Shown one piece after another: positions 14,977 through 21,932 of a stretch of 24,909 bases of DNA (position 1 is the stretch's first letter; each line of letters opens with the position of its first letter). The stretch comes from an uncultured bacterium. Lineage in GTDB: Bacteria; Bacteroidota; Ignavibacteria; Kapaibacteriales; UBA4661. Below the pieces are notes generated by a model. The model was not told the origin of the DNA. It saw nothing but the letters and a program-made list of their open reading frames with translations, and did not search any database. The DNA lies in assembly GCA_937899715.1 (NCBI GenBank), contig CALCNX010000022.1, positions 1 to 24,909 of the forward strand, given 5' to 3'. The translations under genes were made by a program, and so were the position numbers.

Positions 14977-15049
14977 ACGCCCTCCACCGCAGCATACTCC
15001 ACCGCCGAAAGCGGGAATGCTGTCTCTATCACCTCCACTTCCTCACAGC
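14973..15049 (-). repeat. Methylase-tail fragment, copy D
   Basis: The minus-strand sequence encodes VSCEEVEVIETAFPLSAVEY then AAVEGV and a stop. It is clearly related to the last ~25 residues of the methylase at 18298-21915 (LSYEEVLVIEPEFSLSAAEY then ASVEV). Its TGA overlaps the ATG of the DUF4258 gene. It starts where small protein copy 2 ends, so it has no start codon of its own. It is the most diverged tail copy. Confidence 0.7.
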
Positions 15050-15301
15050 TCACAAGCCGCACTCCTTTTTCAGCGTTTCGTGGTCTGTCCATGACGTATT
15101 TGTCTGCTTTTGCCGTGCGGCATCTTCCGCGTCCAATTCGTCGGGATGCTTGCGGACAACCGCGCCATTTTCCCACACAGGAATCGTCAAACCCGCTCTG
15201 CGGGCTTCTTCGCGGGCTGCGCGCGCAGCGCGAAGCATGGCGTTATGGATGCCCTCTACTTCGACTTCATTGAACGTGTGTGGTATTTCCGGGGTATTCA
15301 T
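15050..15301 (-). CDS. Small putative antitoxin, copy 2 of 3 (zeta partner)
   Basis: 83 residues. Residues ~20-56 (NAMLRAARAAREEARRAG, LTIPVWENGAVVRKHPDEL) match copies 1 and 3. The N-terminus (MNTPEIPHTFNEVEVEG) is diverged, and the C-terminus has an extra ~25 polar residues. AAAGGAGG lies seven bases upstream. The ATG shares one base with the TAA of the zeta gene (TAATG), giving a tight translational link. That makes it the best candidate for the zeta antitoxin. It stays intact although the zeta gene is frameshifted. Confidence 0.7.
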   Translation of the reverse strand: MNTPEIPHTFNEVEVEGIHNAMLRAARAAREEARRAGLTIPVWENGAVVRKHPDELDAEDAARQKQTNTSWTDHETLKKECGL

Positions 15302-15823
15302 TATTTGCCTCCTTTGTCAAGTAAAATTGGTTCAGTGTCGGTATTGTCATACAAAAACCACTCGTCCACAAGCGGTTTGTAAAGTTCTTCAAAATTCTTC
15401 AAAATTCTTCAAACCCGCATCAAATCTGCGCCGCACAACATCGTCAGGAATATGATGACCGCCCAGCGCAACGCGGTTTTTCACGCGCTCTATTGCTAAT
15501 TCCGGCGACTGAAGCCGCAGAAAAAAGAGCTTGACCACGTAGCCGCTTTCGCGCCAGCGCGGGATTGACCGCGTATAGATTTTGCCGCTGAGTGTCGTTT
15601 CGATGGCAAAACTCTGCCCCCGTGCCGCACAAGCCGCGATGCGCTCCAACATCATTTTTCCCGCTTCGACGGCAGCGGCTTCGGGCGCAAAGGGGCTTAG
15701 TCCGGCAGCAATCAAATCGGCGTTGATAAACGTCAAAATGCCTGCTTCGCGGGGCAAGAAGGCACGGGCAAAGGTGGTTTTCCCTGCGCCGTTGGGTCCG
15801 GCAAGGATAATGATACGTTTCAT
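15301..15823 (-). pseudogene. Zeta-toxin-like kinase, frameshifted by a 10-bp tandem duplication
   Basis: The gene starts MKRIIILAGPNGAGKTTFAR (Walker A, residues 9-16), then FINADLIAAGLSP and FAIETTLSGKIY, then ERVKNRVALGGHHIPDDVVRRRF. These are the zeta/UDP-GlcNAc-kinase-like family motifs in order. As read, it stops after FDAGLKNFEEF (residue 144). Removing one copy of the 10-base repeat at 15391-15410 restores a 170-residue frame ending KNFEELYKPLVDEWFLYDNT and TEPILLDKGGK, the usual family ending. The ATG overlaps the stop of methylase tail C (ATGA), and the restored stop overlaps small protein 2. Known zeta enzymes phosphorylate UDP-sugars and poison wall synthesis; this substrate is not proven here. 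Confidence 0.85.
15391..15410. repeat. 10-bp tandem duplication in the zeta gene
   Basis: AAAATTCTTC occurs twice in a row (15391-15400, 15401-15410), flanked by TTCTTC and AAA, so about 2.7 units are present. Ten bases shift the frame by one; one or four units would read through. It is a possible slipped-strand switch, or a plain mutation. Confidence 0.85.
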
Positions 15824-15933
15824 TCGCCCACCTCCACAGCCGCATACTCCGCCGCCGAAAGCGGGAATGCTGGGTCTATCACCAGCACTTCCTCGTAGCT
15901 CAGGGCGTAGAGATTGTACGCAAAATTTCTCAT
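15820..15933 (-). pseudogene. Methylase-tail fragment, copy C (37-codon frame)
   Basis: It encodes MRNFAYNLYALSYEEVLVID then PAFPLSAAEYAAVEVGE, the best-preserved copy of the methylase C-terminus seen at 18298. Its TGA overlaps the zeta ATG. About 95 bp (15871-15966), including ~33 bp upstream of the ATG, are nearly identical to 17216-17313. This is a long direct repeat flanking the DUF4258-YgiT-DprA cassette. It might be translated only to couple the downstream toxin gene. It is read here as a remnant of a longer methylase gene. Confidence 0.7.
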
Positions 15934-15985
15934 GGTATTCTTTTTGACTGGATTGTGCGAAAGATAATAGTGGTGTTTGCCGCGT

Positions 15986-16462
15986 TCAGGTTGCAAACAC
16001 ATACTCTATCGGTTTCGACGTTTGAAGGAGCAATGTTTCCAACTGTCCCGACGGCGCGACATAACCAACCGCAATACGCTCGGCAATCTCCATCATCCAA
16101 CGATTCCGCTCCGTCGCCGTTTGTTCGGTTACGCGCTTGACCGAAGCAACAAACGGCGTTACCATCAGCAATCTACCTTCTTTCATCGCGCCGTGCAGTT
16201 CAGGCTCTACGCGCTCCTTCATGCCTCGTGCCAATGCCAAAATCACAGGCTGCTTGCCCCGCAAAAGATACCGCAACACGTCCTTTTCCAATGGGCTGTG
16301 GAAGCCACTCACGACGCACTCGCCCGCTTCGCGCTGTGCTATCGCCCAATCGTAACACCGCAAGGCCGCTCCAGCGGGAACACGGCGACAGCAAAGGAAT
16401 GCTGTTTTGTGAAGCGAAAGCAATGCGGTATTGCCGAGTGTCGAAAGAAGAGATGTGTTCAT
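15986..16462 (-). CDS. DprA/SMF-like Rossmann-fold protein, short form
   Basis: 158 residues from the ATG at 16462; the frame is open further upstream, but that stretch is antisense to YgiT. Motifs resemble the core of DprA/SMF-LOG proteins: KTAFLCCRRVPAGAALRCYD (~19-38), CVVSGFHSPLEKDVLRYLL (~49), QPVILALARG (~71), GRLLMVTPF (~97), and ERNRWMMEIAERIAVGYVAP (~115). It lacks the SAM/winged-helix parts of full-length DprA (usually >300 aa), so a role in transformation is unlikely. Short relatives are frequent in accessory and defence islands with unknown function. It lies 31 bp after YgiT copy 1 and is followed by methylase tail C. Confidence 0.7.
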   Translation of the reverse strand: MNTSLLSTLGNTALLSLHKTAFLCCRRVPAGAALRCYDWAIAQREAGECVVSGFHSPLEKDVLRYLLRGKQPVILALARGMKERVEPELHGAMKEGRLLMVTPFVASVKRVTEQTATERNRWMMEIAERIAVGYVAPSGQLETLLLQTSKPIEYVFAT

Positions 16463-16493
16463 AGACAGTTTGTTCCGAACGGTGCGCATTCGT

Positions 16494-16730
16494 TTATGCG
16501 TATTCGTACACCGGCGCAAACTTCGTCGGTTCGCTCTTTGAATGTCCGGCAAGCATAGCCTCAATATGACGAACGGTTTCGAGCGAAAATGTCGCTTCGC
16601 CGCATTGCAAACAAACCTGTGCCGGAATCCGCTCAATGAGCATGGGGTTTCCATTGTCGTCGTCATAGACCCGACTCACAACGCGCTCTTCAAACTCCTG
16701 ATTGCCGCAGATATGGCAAATATCGTTCAT
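16494..16730 (-). CDS. YgiT-type zinc-finger antitoxin-like protein (copy 1)
   Basis: 78 residues from the ATG at 16730, which overlaps the DUF4258 stop as ATGA. The CxxC pairs CHICGN (residue ~5) and CLQCGE (~40) and the signature ERIPAQVCLQCGEATFS match YgiT/MqsA-N. The C-terminal helix (ETVRHIEAMLAGHSK) precedes a short tail. It shares the layout of the 14414 copy but is clearly diverged from it, so the two pairs are not a recent duplication. Expected role: antitoxin that binds and silences DUF4258, possibly also a repressor. Confidence 0.85.
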   Translation of the reverse strand: MNDICHICGNQEFEERVVSRVYDDDNGNPMLIERIPAQVCLQCGEATFSLETVRHIEAMLAGHSKSEPTKFAPVYEYA

Positions 16731-17041
16731 TGTTTTTTCCTTTCTCGGTAGTGTATCCATTGTTCTTCATCAGGCTCGTAGCCCGTAATTACTTTTACCG
16801 TCTTGCGGTGATATGCAGTTACTTGGATGTGAAGCGGTCGCCCAGACACGGTAAATCCCAATACCAACATACTCGCGCCGTATTTGTCGTCAGGGTACCG
16901 CTCCAAAACCTCAGCGACGCTTAACGCCTCAAGAATTTCCGTGCTGGTTATTTTTCTTGTTCTCATTCGCAGAAGCGCGTGGTCGCTAAATTCTATCTCG
17001 CCGCGGGCGCACTGCTCCTGAATCTCTTGCAACGATTTCAT
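16727..17041 (-). CDS. DUF4258 toxin-like protein
   Basis: 104 residues. Family features: FSDHALLRMRTRKITSTEIL, EVLERYPDDKYGASMLVLGF, and GRPLHIQVTAYHRKTVKVITGYEPDEEQW. Together these give the alpha + four-strand fold of BrnT/RelE-like nucleases. The conserved His in SDHALLRM and the His in PLHIQV are candidate functional residues. In many genomes DUF4258 precedes a YgiT zinc-finger gene as a presumed type II TA pair, as it does here with a 4-base overlap. This copy is intact, unlike the one at 14650-14976. Confidence 0.85.
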   Translation of the reverse strand: MKSLQEIQEQCARGEIEFSDHALLRMRTRKITSTEILEALSVAEVLERYPDDKYGASMLVLGFTVSGRPLHIQVTAYHRKTVKVITGYEPDEEQWIHYRERKKQ

Positions 17042-17104
17042 TCGGTAAAATACAAATTTTTTCTGTCTGTTGTTTTGTTTACACTACATTCTTTGGTATC
17101 TCGT

Positions 17105-17157
17105 GGGCTGAATATCGCCGAAGATAGCATCTTCAGCCCGCCGCTCCGCAAGGAGCG
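17105..17157. other. Compound hairpins between tail B and DUF4258
   Basis: GGGCTGAA (17105-17112) pairs with TTCAGCCC (17132-17139), enclosing a second stem (GAAGAT/ATCTTC). Immediately after comes CGCTCC-GCAA-GGAGCG (17142-17157), with TTTCCTTTTTA behind it, a fair plus-strand terminator shape. The cluster resembles REP/BIME-type units or an insertion-element end. It probably separates the DUF4258-YgiT promoter from upstream transcription. Confidence 0.5.
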
Positions 17158-17187
17158 TTTCCTTTTTATAGACCTGCAGCCGCCTTC

Positions 17188-17280
17188 TCAGTCCTCCTTG
17201 TCCGCTTCGCCGCCCATCGGCTCTATCACCAGCACTTCTTCGTAGCTCAGGGCGTAAAGGTTATATGCAAAATTTCTCAT
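17188..17280 (-). pseudogene. Methylase-tail fragment, copy B
   Basis: Starting at the ATG at 17280 it reads MRNFAYNLYALSYEEVLVIE then P, identical to tail C except for one residue. It then diverges into MGGEADKED and a stop. DNA similarity to tail C also covers ~33 bp before the ATG. It lacks the FPLSAAEYAAVEV ending, so it was broken after the IEP codons, perhaps when the hairpin element arrived. Apart from this remnant and the hairpins, 17042-17387 holds no gene. Confidence 0.65.
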
Positions 17281-17387
17281 GGTATTCTTTTTGACTGGAC
17301 TGTGCGAAAGAAAACAATTTCTCGTATATTTGTGCATCTTATTCCCAGCAAGCCCCTGAAGAAATTCAAGCTATCGGGTTTCGTTTT

Positions 17388-17609
17388 TTATGAGGTGCCC
17401 TGTCCTTGCTTGACACATCCTACCTCCACCGCTTCCTCTTCCAATTCGTCCGGATGCTTCCTGACGACCGCGCCATTCTCCCACACAGGAATCGTTAATC
17501 CTGCTTTGCGGGCTTCGTCGCGGGCGGCTTGGGCTGCACGGAGCATGGCGGCTTCTGCGCCACGCATATCGGGGTCGTCAAGGCAAATGAGTGTTTCGGG
17601 GGTGTTCAT
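17388..17609 (-). CDS. Small putative antitoxin, copy 3 of 3
   Basis: 73 residues. Its first ~57 are nearly identical to copy 1 (MNTPETLICLDDPDMRGAEA; AMLRAAQAARDEARKAG, LTIPVWENGAVVRKHPDELE). Its leader (GCTGAAGGAAA before the ATG) also matches that of copy 1, so the two copies share a recent origin. The C-terminus EEEAVEVG echoes the AVEVG end of the methylase tails and may be a fusion to another tail scrap. The gene upstream is a DUF559 endonuclease, not a zeta kinase, so this copy is orphaned or has a different partner. Confidence 0.62.
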   Translation of the reverse strand: MNTPETLICLDDPDMRGAEAAMLRAAQAARDEARKAGLTIPVWENGAVVRKHPDELEEEAVEVGCVKQGQGTS

Positions 17610-17652
17610 AGTTTTTTTCCTTCAGCAATGAGAAAAGTGAGCAAGTCGAAAG

Positions 17653-18018
17653 CTATTCTTTCCCAAACGCCTCTTCAATTCTTCCACACAACGCCTCAAA
17701 TCTCTCCAAAACATCATTATTGGAACATCGCAGTACGCGCAGACGGTGAGCATTCAAAAATTCTGTGCGTCGCGCATCGTATTCTTGCGCGTCATCGGTA
17801 AAGTGCGAATCGCCATCTACCTCAATCACCAACTGCTTTTCAGAGCAATAAAAATCTACAATGTAGTTCCCAAGCGGCTTTTGGCGTAACCAACGCAACC
17901 GATGACCACGCAAAAATTCAAACCACAACTTGCGCTCGGCTGCGGTCATATTGTTCCGAAGCTCCCTTGCTCGTTCTTTGAGCGCGGGATTGTAGGGGAT
18001 GTAGGGTGTTGTTGTCAT
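17653..18018 (-). CDS. DUF559-family (Vsr-like) endonuclease-domain protein
   Basis: 121 residues covering the complete family: IPYNPALKERARELRNNMT, AERKLWFEFLRGHRLRWLRQ, KPLGNYIVDFYCSEKQLVIE, VDGDSHF, and LRVLRCSNNDVLERFEAL. The fold is the PDDEXK/very-short-patch-repair type. The catalytic acids are D and E in YIVDFYC...LVIEVDGDSHF; Q of RQKP is also conserved. Such proteins are scattered in accessory DNA, often by RM genes. Their substrate is unproven. The gene sits just beyond the inverted-repeat element that caps the methylase gene. Confidence 0.9.
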   Translation of the reverse strand: MTTTPYIPYNPALKERARELRNNMTAAERKLWFEFLRGHRLRWLRQKPLGNYIVDFYCSEKQLVIEVDGDSHFTDDAQEYDARRTEFLNAHRLRVLRCSNNDVLERFEALCGRIEEAFGKE

Positions 18019-18027
18019 TGTTGTGTT

Positions 18028-18185
18028 GAAAATCCCCCCGTTCCCTTTGTCAAGGGGGCGAATACGTCAGGGGCGTGAATACGTGTTCTCGTTTGAAAAT
18101 CCCCCGTTCCCCCTTTGTCAAGGGGGCGAATTCGTCAGGTCAGCGAAGTACTCAAGAGGGCGAATTTGTCAGGGGCGTGAATATG
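18028..18185. repeat. Cluster of CCCCCGTTCCC...GGGGGCGAAT repeats
   Basis: Two direct copies of the unit (starting near 18028 and 18096) and a partial third (18152-18185) share CAAGGGGGCGAAT-CGTCAGGGGCGTGAATA-type sequence. The second copy is the left arm of the inverted-repeat element described separately. The unit resembles the short palindromic repeats, reading as NPPFPL-GG in translation, that are dispersed in many bacterial genomes. Confidence 0.7.
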
Positions 18186-18299
18186 GGAAAGTATCTGCGC
18201 CGAACAATTTGATACAGCAGGGGTGTTCAGTTCTTTCAACAAAAGACCGGAAAGTCGCTTTACTCATTCGCCCCCTTGACAAAGGGGGAACGGGGGATT
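18098..18299. mobile_element. MITE-like element with perfect 34-bp terminal inverted repeats on the methylase stop codon
   Basis: Bases 18098-18131 and 18266-18299 are exact reverse complements over 34 bp; each arm itself contains CCCCCTTTGTCAAGGGGG-type symmetry. The 202-bp unit encodes no protein. The right arm supplies the TAA stop of the methylase gene, replacing the GE-TGA ending kept in tail C. The insertion therefore trimmed the methylase and detached it from its former downstream gene. No transposase is present, and no target-site duplication could be recognised. Confidence 0.7.
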
Positions 18300-21200
18300 A
18301 CACCTCCACCGACGCATACTCCGCCGCCGACAACGAAAACTCCGGCTCTATCACCAGTACTTCTTCGTAGCTGAGATTGTAGAGTTTATAGACCAGTGTG
18401 TCTATTTGTTGTTCTAAGTCTGTAGTATCAACACCTTTTGTTTTTTGCGAGATGATTTGATTAACTATACTGACTATTTTTTGCTCCTGATTTTTATTCG
18501 GCTTACAAATGGGTACCTCATTTACATACCTCGGCATAAATCTGAAGTAGTTATTCGCTAAAATAGTGCCTGTGTTCTGTAAGAAATACCACACAAGATT
18601 TGAATTGAACAACCCGATTAAGAATTCATAGCTAAGATTTATTTTTTCATGTTTGATATACCCGTAAAGCGTAGTCGTACTATAAAATTTTCCTTTATCG
18701 TCAAACGTATAATTACCACCCAAACAAATATCAGGACATATTAATTTGGGTTTCCCTTCAAAAAGAATCCCTTGACTTCTTCCAAATTGGTACCAAGTAT
18801 CGTTGTTAAACCGCCCATTCTCACGATATCGTAAACTCTCTTCATTTTCTTTCAGATAAGCATACCCTTTGGGAAAAAGCTGTTTAATTTCCGTTTCTGT
18901 GTATAAAATAGCATTTCCATTTTCCAGTTTATAGGGAAAAATCACGTAATTATTCGTTGATAGTTTTTCGTATCGATGTACTTGATCTCCCTTAAGCAAG
19001 GGTTTTACTAATGCTAGTTCTAAGGTAACTTGTTTGTCTAATTCTCTAGAATAGCCCACAATCGTTTTTCCGTCACTTTGAGCATTCATAATGAAATAAA
19101 CAGAGTCTTTTGAGGTTTGTAATCCCGTGAAAATTTTCTCAAATATATTTTGAGCTTTAAGTGGTTGTTGTTTTATTTTTTGTAGAATTTTTTCAGCATG
19201 GTTGTCGGTAAGCGTCCATGCTTTCTTATGCAAACTGTGTTGATCGTACAAATTGAAATCATTTTGAGATAATCTATTCAAATAATTGCCAAGTTCTACG
19301 GTATTTGGCAAATCTCTATCAAGTTGTAAATAATTTAGAGTATTAGACTCTCTCTTAAACCACTGTAAGCCCGTATAAGTAGAGGCATTAAATACCTGAA
19401 AGGCTTCAAAAGAGATGATTTTATTAGCCGCTTTTTGGTCTTGAATAACTTGTCTTAAGCCCTTTCCAAAAGCAGAGTTTATCCATTTTATGGGCATAAT
19501 AAAATTCAAAATGCCATCGGCTTTAGCAAGTTTTAATCCTTTCTCCGTAAACAAAACGTACAAATCAAAAGAGCCAGTAGCAGATTGAAACCATTTGCCT
19601 ATTTTATCGGCAAAATTGCTATCTACTTGACGAATGCCTTGTATTCGCATATACGGCGGATTGCCAATCACAATATCAAACCCCACCGTCTGCGCCACAT
19701 CGGGATTCATCACTTCGGGAAAGTCGAGTTTCCAATCGAAGAAGTGAAGCGGCTCGTGGGGTTTTTCCTTGAGACGTTCGAGTGTTTTGATGTGCTGTTT
19801 CCAGCCCAGCGTTTGGAGGTAGTGCGCCGTTTGCTGTGTGGCATTGCGTCCCGTGTCAGTGGGTTTGCTTTCCCTGCCTTTGGTAGCGACCATAAAGCGG
19901 AGTTGGTTTACGAGCAGGTCAATTTTGAGGCGGCGTATGTCTTCGGCAAGTGCTTTTTTGTTGCTGTCGGGGGCAAAAAAGTCTTGTTGTTCCTTGCCGA
20001 TAGCGTTCAAAATGCGAGTGCGCTCGGCAATAAACCCCGCGCCGTACAGTCCGTTTTTGGTGGTGTCGGTACTCCAATCAATATCAATAATCTCCTCGCC
20101 CAGCTTGCTCACAAGGCTGTTCCCGACGACGATTTTGTAATCAAGGTTCGGGAGCGGCTTGGGTTCTTGTTCGTCCACGACAAGCGACAGCCAAAAGCGC
20201 AAGCGGGCAATGTCCACCGCGCCTTTTTCGATGTCCACGCCGTAGATGCTGTTTTGGATAATGCCTAATTTTACGTCCGATGCGGGAAAGGTCGTCGTGG
20301 AGCCGTGTTCAAAAAGCCACAGCATTTGTTTAGCGGCAAAAATTTCTTGGAGCAATCCCATCGGGAACGCGCCGGAACCGATAGCGGGGTCGCAGATTTT
20401 GACGGCATCCAGCGCGTCGTGGAATTCTGCCGCATGGCGTAACACGGCTTGTTTGTCGGTGTCGTCTAATTGTTTTTTGAGCAGCTTTTCGATAATGGTG
20501 CGGTCAATTTCGTTGGCATTGGCGGCTGCGGTCTTTACGGGTGCGGGTGCGGGTTCCGGCTCGAACATCATTTGTCCTTTGCGTGCTTCGTTTAGGGAGA
20601 AGAGCGCGGACTGTTCGGGATTGGGCGCAAAGTCGTTGGTTGGAGCGGTCGTAATAGTGTAGCCTTTGCGCTCGAAATAGGTGGCGAGGTATTCAATCAG
20701 GCTTTCGCGGCACATATAGTGAACGATTTCTTTGGGCGTGTAGTACGCGCCTTTGTCTTTGTTGTCCTCCAGCAAATTTTCAAAAATATGCCCCAGCATT
20801 TCGGGGTCCACAGCGACGGTTTGGTCGTCGGGGTCGTCTTCGTAGATGGTGAAATTGTACTCGTCGAAAAAAGCAAAAAGGTTGCGAAACAGTTCTTGCT
20901 GAAAGACCAAACCACGATATTTTGGATTATCTTCTTCAAACAAACCGCCGTTCAGATAGGGAATTTTGCAGGGTTTGCCCGGCAGAAGTTCCACGAGGTC
21001 ACCATCGCGCCGTTTGTTGAGTGTGTCGAAAAAGAGTTTTGCCAAATACTCGGAATAAAAAATGCCCTTGTGTTCGGCTTCGTTGAACAGGTTATGAAGG
21101 AAATTTCGGTCGCCGTCTTGCCACGAGCCTTGCACAGGTGCGCCCAGCCAGCCTTTTTTTTGCAGGAAGTAGAGAAACACGATACGCCCCAAGAGTTTTT

Positions 21201-21915
21201 TGCAAAAATCGCGGACATCTTTGGCGTTGCCGTTAAAGACGGATGCGAACTGCGTATTGGGACTGCCGACAGTTTGTTCTTCCCATTTATTCCCGCGTTT
21301 GACGAGGCGCGTCCCCGTGAGGAACTGGACAAAATTTTGATAGTGATCTTTGTATTTGTCAAAAAACTCATCGGAGAGTTTTTCGACGGAGAACGCCTCT
21401 TTTACGTCGTCGAGTGTAGCTGTGGTTCGCTTTTGGGCAAGTTGCGCAAAACGTTCTGCGGCAGTGCGGACGCTTTCTCCTTCGCCCAGAACGTATGTGA
21501 AGCGTTTGGGTTCGGTTTTGGTGAGGAATTGCTCGCCTTCCGCATCAAACCCCGTGAGTTCGGAAACGTAACTGAATCGCCAGCGCGGACTTTCGGGTTT
21601 GTGGTAGGTGATGAACGCCCCATCTACGCCGCGCCAATACTTGCGAAGGAGGTTTCGCAATCCTACGCGATTCCGTTCCAATACAACGCCTTCGGCAAGC
21701 GTTACGTCATAGACTGCAATGCTGCGCTCTGCACCGTTTTCGTTCAGTGTTAGAGTTCCCAAGCGCAATGCTTCGACAGCAATGTCTTGGTTGATGTCGA
21801 GTAGTTTTTCGGGATTGGTCGGTATGTCGGCGCGAAAGGTTTCGCCTAAGAATTGTTTCCAAGCTGCTTGATGATAGCGTTGTCCAAAGAGTTGGCGTAT
21901 TTGTTGTACTGTCAT
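18298..21915 (-). CDS. Eco57I/PglX-like adenine methylase (type IIG- or BREX-like)
   Basis: 1205 residues. SAM-binding motif I DPAIGSGAFPMGLL is near residue 507, and catalytic motif IV NPPY near 751. The Eco57I-type context ICDPAIGSGAF ... FDIVIGNPPYMRIQG and GAYYTPKEIVHYMC (~390) are present. The C-terminal third is a TaqI-like specificity region ending DTLVYKLYNLSYEEVLVIEP. The N-terminal ~380 residues have no clear PD-(D/E)xK motif, so nuclease activity is not shown. The gene starts at 21915 with GAGG upstream and follows the helicase gene by 17 bp, an obvious operon. Known partners of this kind (BREX PglX, DISARM DrmMI) mark host DNA. The region encoding residues ~755-1165 is AT-rich compared with both flanks, pointing to exchange of the recognition domain. 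Confidence 0.9.
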   Translation of the reverse strand: MTVQQIRQLFGQRYHQAAWKQFLGETFRADIPTNPEKLLDINQDIAVEALRLGTLTLNENGAERSIAVYDVTLAEGVVLERNRVGLRNLLRKYWRGVDGAFITYHKPESPRWRFSYVSELTGFDAEGEQFLTKTEPKRFTYVLGEGESVRTAAERFAQLAQKRTTATLDDVKEAFSVEKLSDEFFDKYKDHYQNFVQFLTGTRLVKRGNKWEEQTVGSPNTQFASVFNGNAKDVRDFCKKLLGRIVFLYFLQKKGWLGAPVQGSWQDGDRNFLHNLFNEAEHKGIFYSEYLAKLFFDTLNKRRDGDLVELLPGKPCKIPYLNGGLFEEDNPKYRGLVFQQELFRNLFAFFDEYNFTIYEDDPDDQTVAVDPEMLGHIFENLLEDNKDKGAYYTPKEIVHYMCRESLIEYLATYFERKGYTITTAPTNDFAPNPEQSALFSLNEARKGQMMFEPEPAPAPVKTAAANANEIDRTIIEKLLKKQLDDTDKQAVLRHAAEFHDALDAVKICDPAIGSGAFPMGLLQEIFAAKQMLWLFEHGSTTTFPASDVKLGIIQNSIYGVDIEKGAVDIARLRFWLSLVVDEQEPKPLPNLDYKIVVGNSLVSKLGEEIIDIDWSTDTTKNGLYGAGFIAERTRILNAIGKEQQDFFAPDSNKKALAEDIRRLKIDLLVNQLRFMVATKGRESKPTDTGRNATQQTAHYLQTLGWKQHIKTLERLKEKPHEPLHFFDWKLDFPEVMNPDVAQTVGFDIVIGNPPYMRIQGIRQVDSNFADKIGKWFQSATGSFDLYVLFTEKGLKLAKADGILNFIMPIKWINSAFGKGLRQVIQDQKAANKIISFEAFQVFNASTYTGLQWFKRESNTLNYLQLDRDLPNTVELGNYLNRLSQNDFNLYDQHSLHKKAWTLTDNHAEKILQKIKQQPLKAQNIFEKIFTGLQTSKDSVYFIMNAQSDGKTIVGYSRELDKQVTLELALVKPLLKGDQVHRYEKLSTNNYVIFPYKLENGNAILYTETEIKQLFPKGYAYLKENEESLRYRENGRFNNDTWYQFGRSQGILFEGKPKLICPDICLGGNYTFDDKGKFYSTTTLYGYIKHEKINLSYEFLIGLFNSNLVWYFLQNTGTILANNYFRFMPRYVNEVPICKPNKNQEQKIVSIVNQIISQKTKGVDTTDLEQQIDTLVYKLYNLSYEEVLVIEPEFSLSAAEYASVEV

Positions 21916-21932
21916 AGTGCGTACCTCGTCGT

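Noticed and set aside
14973..15176. Independent 67-codon gene containing tail D
   Set aside because: Its first ~40 codons are antisense-like and overlap small protein copy 2; only the last ~25 codons are related to the methylase tail.
18028..18185. CRISPR array
   Set aside because: The repeats are irregular in spacing, palindromic, only two to three copies, and no cas genes are present.
20719..21753. 344-codon plus-strand ORF
   Set aside because: It is antisense to the methylase gene and its composition is what the opposite frame of a GC-biased gene produces; no domain features.
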